Assembly (NCBI RefSeq): GCF_018449695.1
Contig: NZ_JAAVUY010000029.1
Span: forward strand, 1 to 64,000
Length of the DNA stretch: 64,000 nucleotides
Origin: Bradyrhizobium sp. dw_411
Lineage (GTDB): Bacteria; Pseudomonadota; Alphaproteobacteria; Rhizobiales; Xanthobacteraceae
Direction of reading: 5' to 3'
Shown here: one piece after another, positions 17,287 through 24,690 of the stretch
Layout: each line of letters starts with the position of its first letter
Position numbering within the stretch: position 1 is the first letter of the stretch
Notes under the pieces: generated by a model
Seen by the model: only the letters and a program-made list of their open reading frames with translations
Database searches by the model: none
What the model was told of the DNA's origin: nothing
Made by a program: the position numbers and the translations under genes

Positions 17287-18399
17287 ATGAGCGCTCTCTT
17301 CTCGCCGATCAAGCTGCGCGACCTTGCCCTTCCCAATCGCATCATGGTGGCGCCGATGTGCCAGTATTCGGCTGATAATGGCGAGGCCAATGACTGGCAC
17401 TTCACGCATATGAACACGATGGCGCTGTCGGGTGCGGCGATGTTCTGCATCGAGGCCACCCATGTCGAGCCGATCGGCCGCATCACGCCGGGTTGCCTCG
17501 GGCTGTATAACGATGCCACCGAAGCCGCGCTGAAGCCAATTTTGAAATCGATCCGCAAACATTCCAAAGCGGCGGTCGCGATGCAGTTGGCGCATGCCGG
17601 CCGCAAGGGATCGAGCTACCAGCCCTGGAAAGGCGGGCAGTTGATTCCAGCTTCTGAAGGCGGCTGGCAGACCGTGGCGCCGTCGGCGCTGCCGCACAAG
17701 GAAGGCGAGGCCGCGCCGCTGGCGCTCGATGCCGCGGGGATGGCGCGCATTACCGATGCGTTCGTGTCGGCGGCGAAGCGCGCCGAGCGGCTCGGCATCG
17801 ACGCGCTGGAATTGCATTTCGCGCACGGCTATCTGACGCATGAATTTCTGTCGCCGATCGCCAACAAGCGCACTGATCAATATGGCGGGAGCTTGGAAAA
17901 CCGCATGCGCTATCCGCTCGAAGTGTTCGACGCGGTGCGCGCGGCGTTTCCCGATCACAAGCCCATCGGCGTCAAGGTGTCGGCGACCGATTGGGTCGAG
18001 GGCGGCTGGGATCTCGCGCAGACCATCGAGCTTTCGAAAGAATTGAAGAAGCGCGGCGTCGACTGGATCGATGCGTCCTCCGGCGGCGTGTCGCCGCTGC
18101 AGAAAATTCCACTCTCGCCCGGTTATCAGGTGCCGCTCGCACAAGGCATCAGGGAAGCCACCGGCCTCACCACGATGGCGGTCGGCCTGATCACGCAAGC
18201 GAAACAGGCCGAAGAGATCGTTGCGTCCGGCAAGGCCGACATGGTCGCACTGGCGCGCGGCATGCTCTACGACCCGCGGTGGGCCTGGCACGCTGCCGCC
18301 GAACTCGGCGGTCAGGTCGACGCGCCGCCTCAGTATTGGCGCTCGCAACCCTCGACGCAGAAGGAGCTGTTCGGCGCGACGACGTTCGGGGCGAGGTGA
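17287..18399 (+). CDS. Old Yellow Enzyme family NADH:flavin oxidoreductase (YqjM type)
   Basis: A 370-residue FMN ene-reductase of the YqjM/xenobiotic-reductase branch. The N-terminal MVAPMCQYSADNGEANDWH contains the Cys that tunes the flavin in this branch. The substrate-activating His pair is in LELHFAHGYL, and the FMN phosphate-binding end is around AVGLITQAKQAEEIV and MVALARGMLYDPRW. The start at ATG 17287 removes a 27-residue unsupported extension. It may reduce alpha,beta-unsaturated carbonyl compounds; the physiological substrate is not evident. It lies 96 bases after the Bug receptor. Confidence 0.92.
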   Translation: MSALFSPIKLRDLALPNRIMVAPMCQYSADNGEANDWHFTHMNTMALSGAAMFCIEATHVEPIGRITPGCLGLYNDATEAALKPILKSIRKHSKAAVAMQLAHAGRKGSSYQPWKGGQLIPASEGGWQTVAPSALPHKEGEAAPLALDAAGMARITDAFVSAAKRAERLGIDALELHFAHGYLTHEFLSPIANKRTDQYGGSLENRMRYPLEVFDAVRAAFPDHKPIGVKVSATDWVEGGWDLAQTIELSKELKKRGVDWIDASSGGVSPLQKIPLSPGYQVPLAQGIREATGLTTMAVGLITQAKQAEEIVASGKADMVALARGMLYDPRWAWHAAAELGGQVDAPPQYWRSQPSTQKELFGATTFGAR

Positions 18400-18414
18400 G
18401 GGAAGAGCGAGACC

Positions 18415-18493
18415 CGTAGCCCGGATGAGCGCAGCGACATCCGGGTTTCCTCGCGCGGCTGCCCCGGATATCGCTGCGCTCATCCGGGCTACG
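18415..18493. repeat. Dispersed inverted repeat, family E
   Basis: The arms cgtagcccggatgagcgcag and the mirrored ctgcgctcatccgggctacg form a near-perfect hairpin just after the OYE stop. It could act as a bidirectional transcription barrier. Confidence 0.8.
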
Positions 18494-18501
18494 TGATTCG
18501 C

Positions 18502-18587
18502 CGTCATTGCGAGCGTAGCGAAGCAATCCATCTTTACCGCGCAAAGAAAGAATGGATTGCTTCGTCGCTTCGCTCCTCGCAATGACG
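18502..18587. repeat. Dispersed inverted repeat, family B (cgtcattgcgag type)
   Basis: The left arm cgtcattgcgagcgtagcga and the right arm ending cgctcctcgcaatgacg bracket a centre containing gcaaagaaagaatgg. The same centre occurs in the copy at 32185-32263; a third copy is at 26529-26611. Similarity across the centre, not only the arms, shows a mobile or recently copied sequence. Confidence 0.85.
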
Positions 18588-18616
18588 CGGGATGTTGCAC
18601 CGTTTCGTTATCCCCT

Positions 18617-19303
18617 CTACATCCCGAACACCGCCACTGCGCGGATCGGCGAGCCCGTGCCGCCGCGCCATTTCATCGGCAGGCCGATAAACGTAAACGG
18701 CCCTTCGCCCAAAATCGATTCCAGGTTGCACAGGCTTTCGATGTGGGTGATCCCGAGATCGAAGCAGGCCTTGTGCACCAGCAAATTCTCCTTGCCCTCC
18801 GGCCCCGGCCGCATCGAGTCGATGCCGAAATGGACGATGCCGTGCTTGGCCAGCCATTCCGTGGCCTTGACGTTCACGCCGGAATTTTCGGTGTTGTATT
18901 CCTTGCGCGGAAAAGTCCGTTCGTGATGGCCGGTGCACAGCAATACGGTGCCGCCCTTCGGAATTTCCACGCCGGCTTTCTTCACCGCCGCTTCGAGATC
19001 GGCGGGCGTGATTTCGGCGCGCGGCGCGATGTGGCGCAAATCGAGAGCGATGCCGGGCACGATGCAATTTTCCAGCGGATACTCGTTGATCGGCTGGCCC
19101 GTCTTGTCAAAGTGCCGGGGCGCGTCGATGTGGGTGCCGCCGTGATCGGGCATCGCGAAATACATCGACGCCAGCCCATGCACATTGCCGCCATCGGCGA
19201 ATGATTCCTCATGCGTCTTCCAGACGCCATGGATGATGGCGGAATGACCGGGATAACTCGGGGTGCGGTGGTACAACTCACGGCTGAGGTCGACGATCTT
19301 CAC
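18617..19303 (-). CDS. Metal-dependent cyclase family protein (kynurenine-formamidase-like)
   Basis: 228 residues from GTG 19303, which has AAAGGA seven bases upstream; longer starts (to 19453) would place codons inside a dispersed repeat and lack a ribosome site. The HxGTHxDxPxH metal-binding motif is seen as DHGGTHIDAPRHF. The family includes bacterial arylformamidases, isatin hydrolase and polyketide cyclases, so it probably hydrolyses an amide or lactam. A Bug receptor gene lies directly upstream on the same strand, which is a common pairing of receptor and catabolic hydrolase. Confidence 0.88.
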   Translation of the reverse strand: MKIVDLSRELYHRTPSYPGHSAIIHGVWKTHEESFADGGNVHGLASMYFAMPDHGGTHIDAPRHFDKTGQPINEYPLENCIVPGIALDLRHIAPRAEITPADLEAAVKKAGVEIPKGGTVLLCTGHHERTFPRKEYNTENSGVNVKATEWLAKHGIVHFGIDSMRPGPEGKENLLVHKACFDLGITHIESLCNLESILGEGPFTFIGLPMKWRGGTGSPIRAVAVFGM

Positions 19304-19336
19304 GAAGGGGTCCTTTCTTGTATTCATTGTTCTTGT

Positions 19337-19416
19337 CGTCATTCCGGGATGGTCCGAAGGACCAGGCCCGGAATCTCGAGATTCCGGGTTCGCACTTCGT
19401 GCGCCCCGGAATGACG
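19337..19416. repeat. Dispersed inverted repeat, family C (cgtcattccggg type)
   Basis: The arms cgtcattccggg and ccccggaatgacg enclose two smaller hairpins (ggtccgaaggacc, and cggaatctcgagattccg). Related copies lie at 39696-39778 and 45011-45113. It lies between the cyclase and the upstream Bug receptor. Confidence 0.85.
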
Positions 19417-19424
19417 GAAAATAT

Positions 19425-20435
19425 TCACACCGGCTGTATCCCAGCCTTCGCAATCAGCTCGCGCCATTTCGGCACTTCCTCGGCGATACGCCTGCGCAGC
19501 CCATCAGGCCCATTCGCGATGACTTCGAAACCGTTGTCGAGCAACTGCTTGTTGATCTCGGGCCGCTTCAGCACCTCGATCGATTTCGCCGCCAGCTTTT
19601 CGACGATCTCGGGCGGGGTTTTCGCGGGCGCCAGCAGTGCCTGGAAGGTTTCGGCGACAAAATCCTTGTAGCCGAGCTCGACCATCGTCGGCACATCCTT
19701 GAGATCGAACCAGCGATGCGCGCCGGTCAGCGCCAGCGCTTTCAGCGCGCCGGATTCGATATAGGGATGCGCGGGCGGCAGCGCGGCGACCGCCAGTTGC
19801 GTGACGCCGCCGAGCAGCGCCTGGATCGCGGGCGCGGCGCCCGAGAACGGCACATGCGTGATGTTGATGCCGCCCGCGATCTTGAGCAGCTCGCCGGACA
19901 GATGCGGCGTGGTGCCGATGCCGGGGCTGGCGTAATTCAGTTCATCGGGATGCGCCTTGGCGCGTGCGATCAATTCTGCAATTGAATTGATGCCGAGTTT
20001 CGGATCGATCAGGATCACATTGGGCGAGGTGCCGAGCTCGGCGACCGGCGCGAAATCCTTGTAGGGATCGTAAGGCACCTTGGCATAGAGCCCGGGATTG
20101 ACGACATAGGCGCTGGAGGAAACCAGCAGCGTGTAGCCATCCGGCTCGGCATGCGACACATAGCCGATCCCGAGATTGCCGCCGGCGCCGGATCGATTTT
20201 CGGTGATGATATTGCCGCCGATCGCCGCGCCCAGATTTTGCGCGAGAATTCTGGCCATGATGTCGGTGGGGCCAGCGGGCGCGAACGGCACGATGATCTT
20301 GATCGGGCGCTCGGGATAGGTGGCCGCGCGGGCGCTTTGCAGGCCGAGCCGCGAGATGGCCGCGGCTGACATCGCGAGGCCCGCGCAGCGCAGCACTTGC
20401 CGGCGGGTGAGGAGTCTGAATTTTTTGTTAGACAT
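19425..20435 (-). CDS. Bug/TctC-family periplasmic solute receptor with Tat-like leader
   Basis: 336 residues. The leader TRRQVLRCAGLAMSAAA has a twin arginine and cleavage near ARAA (about residue 38). The receptor core has YPERPIKIIVPFAPAGPTDI, ITENRSGAGGNLGIGYV and ITHVPFSGAAPAIQALLGG. It has the same fold and probable role as the receptor at 16228, but only low similarity to it, so they are not a recent duplication. There is no transporter membrane pair nearby. The cyclase downstream may act on the imported compound. Confidence 0.9.
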   Translation of the reverse strand: MSNKKFRLLTRRQVLRCAGLAMSAAAISRLGLQSARAATYPERPIKIIVPFAPAGPTDIMARILAQNLGAAIGGNIITENRSGAGGNLGIGYVSHAEPDGYTLLVSSSAYVVNPGLYAKVPYDPYKDFAPVAELGTSPNVILIDPKLGINSIAELIARAKAHPDELNYASPGIGTTPHLSGELLKIAGGINITHVPFSGAAPAIQALLGGVTQLAVAALPPAHPYIESGALKALALTGAHRWFDLKDVPTMVELGYKDFVAETFQALLAPAKTPPEIVEKLAAKSIEVLKRPEINKQLLDNGFEVIANGPDGLRRRIAEEVPKWRELIAKAGIQPV

Positions 20436-20482
20436 TTTTTGTTCTCTCCCGCAGGCGGCTTTTATGTCGCTTTATCGTATTT

Positions 20483-20572
20483 CGTAGGGTGGGCAAAGCG
20501 CCAGCGTGCCCACCATCGCAATTGTGACGCTGTTGGTGGGCACGGCGCAAGAGCGCCTTTGCCCACCCTACG
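20483..20572. repeat. Dispersed inverted repeat, family A
   Basis: It begins cgtagggtgggcaaagcgcc and ends gcctttgcccaccctacg, with internal gtgcccacc / ggtgggcac. It is the most compact of the three copies. Confidence 0.85.
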
Positions 20573-20611
20573 TAGTCGCTCAATATGGTCAGGGCCAATG
20601 CAGATTTTAAG

Positions 20612-20706
20612 CTTGTCATTGCCGGGCTTGACCCGGCAATCCATCCTCTTCGAAAAACTTCTTGTGCAGATTGATGGATGCCCGGATCAAGTCCGGGCAT
20701 GACAAG
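20612..20706. repeat. Dispersed inverted repeat, family F (gtcattgccggg type)
   Basis: The arms cttgtcattgccgggcttga and gtccgggcatgacaag pair over the whole element, with internal hairpins (gccgggcttgacccggc, and cccggatcaagtccggg). A relative is at 63674-63758. Confidence 0.8.
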
Positions 20707-20736
20707 TGAACGATCGCGACGCAGAGCGCCCGAGTG

Positions 20737-21240
20737 ATACATGTCATCCGGTGCCCTCCAAACAGAGGGCGCAGGGAATGCCGGGCGCTGGTGCGCCCGC
20801 AGCCGCGCGTGGTGTGGTAGTAAGCACGCGCGTTAGTCACCACGGTCACACCGGAAACACCCGGCATTCCCCGCGCAATGGTTTTAACGGTCTATTTCGC
20901 GCTCTCCCCGGTGACCGGGCTCTTTTGCCACCGTCACCCCCGAGAAGCCCGCTTCTCAAGGAGAAGCCTGCTTCCCAGGAACTTGATGCCAGCGTCGGGG
21001 CATCAGGACCACACGACTTCGCCGTCCGCCTTATGCCGTTCGTCTCACGGCACCAGGCGTCCATCGCATCTCGCGTCCTACGTCCGTGACGATCGCGAAA
21101 CGCCCCTCTGTGTGGGCGCGAGACGGTGCGGAATTTAGTTTGATTTGCGTCTTCGGAAAATCAGAATATTTTTCGTAAGGGGGCTGGACAAGCGATCTGT
21201 GGAAGGTGAGGTGATTTGCCCGTCGGGTAGAGAGCGCCGT
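20737..21240. repeat. Long dispersed repeat (family G), often mis-annotated as a protein
   Basis: A stretch of about 500 bases containing several hairpins (gtgccctccaaacagagggc, gaatgccgggcgct...cccggcattc). Open frames on both strands give low-complexity, Arg/Pro-rich translations without a domain. I recall closely similar sequences scattered through Bradyrhizobium genomes and annotated as hypothetical proteins; that recollection is the basis for calling it a repeat, since only one copy is in the window. Together with families A and F it fills the 915-base gap between 20436 and 21350. Confidence 0.55.
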
Positions 21241-21350
21241 GCGAGTACCCCCGCACTCGCACACATCCACAACTCGTCGTCCCGGCCTTGCTTTCCCTCC
21301 CCGCCACGCGCTGACGCGCGCGGAGGGAGGGGAGAAGGCGAATTCAATTT

Positions 21351-21749
21351 TCAAAACGCAATACTCGCTTCCGAAATCCTGCGCCCGCGCGGATCGTATT
21401 CCAGCACCGTCACGCGGCCGCCGCGCGTCACGGTCGCGCTCTTCAATCGGCCGTTGGGATGATACGCATAGACATATTCGAAGAACACTTCGCCGCGGAA
21501 ATACTTGACCACGCGCATCAGTTTGTTGTCGTCGCTGTAATGGGCGGCGAGCCAGACCGCGCCTTGCGCGGCGAGCGCATCGGCGTCTTCCTTGTAGATG
21601 CGGTTTTGCAGCCCGATCGGATGCCGGTAGCCGCCCCAGCTCGTATAATATTCGACGGGATCGTGCCTGCGCTTGACCATCGCCAGCACCAGGCGCACCA
21701 CCAGCGCGGCAAGGCAGGCGAGGATAACCAGCAGGATCGCAAGCTCCAT
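21351..21749 (-). CDS. Membrane-anchored small protein of unknown function
   Basis: 132 residues. An N-terminal hydrophobic helix (about residues 3-24, LAILLVILACLAALVVRLVL) is followed by a basic stretch and a soluble domain of about 100 residues. The C-terminal part (VYAYHPNGRLKSATVTRGGR, then VTVLEYDPRGRR) looks like two YD/RHS-type beta repeats. I do not recognise the family. Codon use resembles the core genes, and the frame has no competitor. The helix probably anchors it in the inner membrane. Confidence 0.65.
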   Translation of the reverse strand: MELAILLVILACLAALVVRLVLAMVKRRHDPVEYYTSWGGYRHPIGLQNRIYKEDADALAAQGAVWLAAHYSDDNKLMRVVKYFRGEVFFEYVYAYHPNGRLKSATVTRGGRVTVLEYDPRGRRISEASIAF

Positions 21750-21860
21750 GGCGGCGCGGGCTCTTCGTTGAACCGGGGTCGCACTAGGAGTCGGCCAAAG
21801 CGGGAACGGTTCAAGCGATTTCGGCCGCGGCGCCTGCGTCCTGTCGTCGCGTGACTCACG

Positions 21861-21904
21861 GCGTTTTCAAGCGAACTGGATGCCGGCTCGCGTGAAGAAA
21901 ACGC
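21861..21904. repeat. Dispersed repeat, family I (gcgttttc...gaaaacgc)
   Basis: The arms gcgttttc and gaaaacgc flank aagcgaactggatgccggct and cgcgtga. This sequence type (gcgttttcgagcgaagtgg...) is, from memory, very abundant in Bradyrhizobium intergenic DNA. Confidence 0.7.
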
Positions 21905-22009
21905 GTCCAGACATAGACTAAATGCGATGTCCGCGGTATCAAGCCGCCCCGCACGGAACCCATGGCGGGGATATCGATTGGTGTGGCAGGATGGGCGGCG
22001 AAAGCTGGC

Positions 22010-22083
22010 GCGTTTTCGAGCGAAAGCCTGCCCCGGACTTGATCCGGGGTGGATACCGGTTCGCACAGCAATCGGGTTTACGC
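22010..22083. repeat. Dispersed repeat, family I, longer variant
   Basis: It begins gcgttttcgagcgaaagcct, then a ccccggacttgatccgggg hairpin, then ggtggataccggttcgc and a degenerate right end (gtttacgc). The inserted hairpin makes it a composite of two repeat types. Confidence 0.65.
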
Positions 22084-22158
22084 AGATAGCGTAAACTTAT
22101 TCGCGATGGAAAACGCAACAGACAAAGATTTTAATCCCGGCCAATCAAGGAAACCGCC

Positions 22159-22359
22159 ATGAGCAACGACAATTCGCTTTCGCTAGCCGAACTCAACGAC
22201 CGCATCGCCATATTGCGGGACAACATCCGGCAATTGGTCGAACAGGCCGCCGCCTCGTCGGGCGCGCAGGATGAAGAACGAACATCCGGGCGCATGGCCG
22301 CGCAGCAGGAAGAGCTCGACCGGCTGGTCAAGGCGCGTGACGCCCTGACGGTCAAATAA
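22159..22359 (+). CDS. Small coiled-coil protein of unknown function
   Basis: 66 residues, hydrophilic and almost entirely helical by composition, with heptad-like spacing of Leu/Ile (SLAELNDRIAILRDNIRQLV, then EELDRLVKARDALTV). An AAGGAAACCGCC ribosome site precedes the ATG. The central part (GAQDEERTSG) is a charged linker, so it may fold as an antiparallel helical hairpin. There is no recognisable family; I recall short conserved proteins of this kind in Bradyrhizobium. It is monocistronic. Confidence 0.7.
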   Translation: MSNDNSLSLAELNDRIAILRDNIRQLVEQAAASSGAQDEERTSGRMAAQQEELDRLVKARDALTVK

Positions 22360-22493
22360 TTGGCGGTCAAATAGCAGCCGCGCGCGGGACCGGCGTTTCG
22401 TTCTCTGCAGCATGCGTTGGGGGCAGGCCTCTCTCGTTCAAATCTCAGTCGTCGTCACCAATCGTAGTCCCGGCGCTCGACCAACCCCAGCTC

Positions 22494-22632
22494 GTCGTCC
22501 CGGCCTTGAGCCGGGACCCATACGCCGCGGCCCATCGATTCAAATTCGGTGTGAGACGCCTTGCTTCATGCCAGCGGCCGGTGGCTGTGGGTCCCGGCTC
22601 CCGTGCGCAATTGCGCACTGGGCCGGGACGAC
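22494..22632. repeat. Dispersed inverted repeat, family J (gtcgtcccggcc type)
   Basis: The arms gtcgtcccggcc...gggaccca and tgggtcccgg...ggccgggacgac pair across a centre of about 70 bases; the right arm carries an extra hairpin, gtgcgcaattgcgcac. It occupies the gap between the two small genes at 22159 and 22657. Confidence 0.75.
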
Positions 22633-22656
22633 ATACTAAAAATCAGCGCTTCCGCC

Positions 22657-22893
22657 TCAGGACTGCATCGACAGCAACGACGACATCAAATCGCTGCTCA
22701 GCGCCTGCGTCGGGCTGTTGGTGCCGCCAGAGCCATACTGGCCGCCGGCGCCGGCCGTCGTATCCTGGGTATATTGCGCGACCGCATCCTGGAACGACGA
22801 GTTCTGCGAAGACGAGGAAGATTGCGACTGCGCCGCCGGCGGCGGCGTGAAAACGCTTTGGCTGCTTTGATTATTATTGACGGCTGAGACCAT
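22657..22893 (-). CDS. Small Ser/Gln-rich protein of unknown function
   Basis: 78 residues, of low complexity: Ser, Gln, Asn and Gly make up most of it, with no Cys and no hydrophobic helix. The C-terminus (SSDLMSSLLSMQS) is the only patterned segment and could be a short amphipathic helix. A GAGG ribosome site lies five bases before ATG 22893, with a second GGAG further up. Its bias resembles short flagellar or secretion-associated proteins, but I cannot assign a family. It probably ends the core sequence before the low-GC insert. Confidence 0.6.
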   Translation of the reverse strand: MVSAVNNNQSSQSVFTPPPAAQSQSSSSSQNSSFQDAVAQYTQDTTAGAGGQYGSGGTNSPTQALSSDLMSSLLSMQS

Positions 22894-23084
22894 GGCCTCG
22901 TTCTCCGAAGGCTCTGAGGGAGAAGACGCTCAATGGGTAGGAGATTATGGTTAATGGGGGGTAAATTACTGCCGAGAGACGCACCCGCACTAGACGTGAC
23001 GGTAAGGGCGCTAAGGTAGCCAGCAGACCTGTGAGCTTTATCGCAAGGCGAACTCATGTTGCATCGGAATTACTTTTGCAACTA

Positions 23085-23432
23085 CTACACCGACCATTCC
23101 TTTTTGCCGCCGTTAAATACGTAGTATTGGCGTTGAAAGGCATCCATCGCCGCTGAGGTTTGACTGAGGATCAGAACAACATCACTGTTTTGTGGTAGAT
23201 CGTCCTCGTTCAACTCATCCAGATAGCTACGGTTCGGTTCATCCTTTAAGAGTTCATGGATGGCCTTGAGAAGCCGATTGACCATCTTCACTTTCGTTCT
23301 TCCGACTTGACCATCCTGTTTCTTCTTTGAGAGCTCCTGAAATTCCCTGTACATAGCTTCTAGTAAAGGATTGAGTGTCTTGTAGGCATCTGCCCGGTCC
23401 GATGTCGTCTTCCCCGGTTGTGATCGAGCCAT
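23085..23432 (-). CDS. Unknown protein B of a low-GC two-gene module
   Basis: 115 residues from ATG 23432, one base after the stop of the preceding gene (TAATATG) and with GGGGAG upstream, so translation is coupled. Residues 25-110 align by eye with residues 130-232 of protein A: KVKMVNRLLKAIHELL against KVKLANSVLLIARKVL, then DDLPQNSDVVLILSQ against DELPTNSDLSFVVTQ. The shared hallmark is LPxNSD. The N-terminus is basic and probably flexible. One 60-base line counted here (23101-23160) is 48% G+C, against 67% in rpmB nearby. No known family is recognised. Confidence 0.75.
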   Translation of the reverse strand: MARSQPGKTTSDRADAYKTLNPLLEAMYREFQELSKKKQDGQVGRTKVKMVNRLLKAIHELLKDEPNRSYLDELNEDDLPQNSDVVLILSQTSAAMDAFQRQYYVFNGGKKEWSV

Positions 23433-23433
23433 A

Positions 23434-24180
23434 TTAACGCACTCCCCTGGGAGCAGTAGCAACAAGGTCAGTTGTATCGTCCGATACTTGCCAGTACCAA
23501 ATGCCATTGATGCGTTGAACGTTCTGCATTTTCAATTTCTCAGCGCATTCAACAAACTGTGTCACGACAAAACTCAGGTCACTGTTCGTTGGAAGTTCAT
23601 CGATATCGAATTGGTCAAAATCCATTGCTGGAGCAGACGTGCCGAGAACTTTGCGAGCGATCAGTAGAACCGAATTTGCTAGCTTAACTTTGAATTTACT
23701 CACTGGTTTATCGGGATGTTTCTTAGATGCAGCCGAAGCCTCGTGATGCAATGCATCAAGCTGCGCTGCCATTTTTCTAAACTCTTCGACCTGTTTTTCG
23801 TTCATGACGGACACTCGCGCTTGAATGTTAGGTATAGTTCGAAATAACTTGAGTATTTGCTCCGCGATCGGCGTGCCTATTCGTTTTCCCTTCTTAGTGG
23901 TCGCGCCTCCTAATCCGACCTCCTCGCACTCCGACATCTGTTGGATCATCGCAACTGCTTGCTCGGCGCGACCGCTTTTGGAAAGCAGGTCCATCCGGTT
24001 AAAGGCAGCTATCATGGCTCCGTGCAACGACTGATCTTGCAGGGATGGAGATTTCCAAAGCAGGAATGGATCAACGTAAAGCGGCAAGTCTTCATGTAGG
24101 AAGGGGATGGCGAAATCGACGCTTGCTTGGGCAAGATCGAGGCCATGGAATTCGGTCAATCGAGGGCGAATAAGAGGCAT
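23434..24180 (-). CDS. Unknown protein A of a low-GC two-gene module
   Basis: 248 residues. The N-terminal part (about 1-125) has a distinctive segment, FAIPFLHEDLPLYVDPFLLW (23-42), and a GxGGATTKKGKRIG loop around residues 89-102. The C-terminal part (about 130-232) is the domain shared with protein B, ending GIWYWQV. It has no signal peptide or membrane helix, so it is presumably cytosolic. I do not recognise the family and assign no function. Base composition is about 48% G+C in one counted line (23701-23760), which suggests horizontal acquisition. A perfect palindrome lies just upstream. A role in defence or as a toxin-antitoxin-like pair is only a guess from context. Confidence 0.78.
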   Translation of the reverse strand: MPLIRPRLTEFHGLDLAQASVDFAIPFLHEDLPLYVDPFLLWKSPSLQDQSLHGAMIAAFNRMDLLSKSGRAEQAVAMIQQMSECEEVGLGGATTKKGKRIGTPIAEQILKLFRTIPNIQARVSVMNEKQVEEFRKMAAQLDALHHEASAASKKHPDKPVSKFKVKLANSVLLIARKVLGTSAPAMDFDQFDIDELPTNSDLSFVVTQFVECAEKLKMQNVQRINGIWYWQVSDDTTDLVATAPRGVR

Positions 24181-24195
24181 GTGTAATCGGTACGC

Positions 24196-24213
24196 TCGAA
24201 TCTTGAGATTCGA
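24196..24213 (-). promoter_or_regulatory. Candidate operator of the two-gene module
   Basis: A perfect 8-base inverted repeat, tcgaatct-tg-agattcga, ends 15 bases upstream of the protein A start. A TTGATA hexamer lies just upstream on the minus strand. The position fits a repressor site over the promoter or leader, possibly autoregulatory. Confidence 0.5.
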
Positions 24214-24300
24214 TAGGTATCAACTTACGGTACGTGTGTCGCCAACTAACACCTCGTTTGAACGCGGAAGAAAAGGAGCCGCCGCTGCTTGCAACAGCCC

Positions 24301-24334
24301 CCAAACAAAAACAGCCGGGTCTTTCGACCCGGCC
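24301..24334 (-). terminator. Rho-independent terminator of rpmB
   Basis: On the minus strand, gccgggtc-gaaa-gacccggc forms an eight-pair stem with a GNRA loop, followed by TGTTTTTGTTT. It lies about 40 bases after the rpmB stop and separates rpmB from the low-GC module. Confidence 0.9.
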
Positions 24335-24372
24335 GCAAAATTCTCAAACCTTAAACCGCTATCGCGAAAAGC

Positions 24373-24690
24373 TTAGCTCGCCTTCACGGCCTTCTTCACG
24401 AATTCGGTCTTCGGCAGCTTCTTCTCGATCGCGCGCTTCAGCTCAAGGGCGCGGGGCGACAGCACGTCGGCCTTGGCCTTGACCAGGAAGGCATCGAGGC
24501 CGCCGCGGTGGTCGACGCTCTTGATCGCGTTGGTCGAGACGCGCAGGCGCACGTTGCGGCCGAGCGCGTCGGAGATGAAGGTGACGTTGCACAGGTTCGG
24601 CAGGAACCGGCGCTTGGTCTTGATATTGGAGTGGCTCACCTTGTGGCCTACCATCGGGCCCTTGGCCGTTAGTTCGCAGCGCCGCGACAT
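24373..24690 (-). CDS. rpmB: 50S ribosomal protein L28
   Basis: 105 residues from ATG 24690 (MSRRCELTAKGPMVGHKVSH), the typical alphaproteobacterial length; the frame extends to 24744 without support. Core L28 blocks are KTKRRFLPNLCNVTF and GRNVRLRVSTNAIKSVDHRG. It is a structural protein of the large ribosomal subunit. It is monocistronic, with its own terminator, and the foreign module lies directly downstream of that terminator. Confidence 0.97.
   Translation of the reverse strand: MSRRCELTAKGPMVGHKVSHSNIKTKRRFLPNLCNVTFISDALGRNVRLRVSTNAIKSVDHRGGLDAFLVKAKADVLSPRALELKRAIEKKLPKTEFVKKAVKAS

Larger units (their letters stand above)
21750..22158. other. Intergenic gap (409 bases) with two family-I repeats
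   Basis: No gene is seen. It holds the two family-I repeat copies listed separately at 21861-21904 and 22010-22083, and the leader of the small gene at 22159. Confidence 0.6.

Noticed and set aside
16138..18600. Minus-strand frame of 820 codons opposite the Bug receptor and OYE genes
   Set aside because: It is antisense to two well-supported genes and has low-complexity Arg/His-rich content; a typical high-GC shadow.
24092..24304. Minus-strand frame of 70 codons extending over the start of protein A
   Set aside because: It crosses the palindrome and gene A's start in another frame and has no ribosome site or conservation feature.
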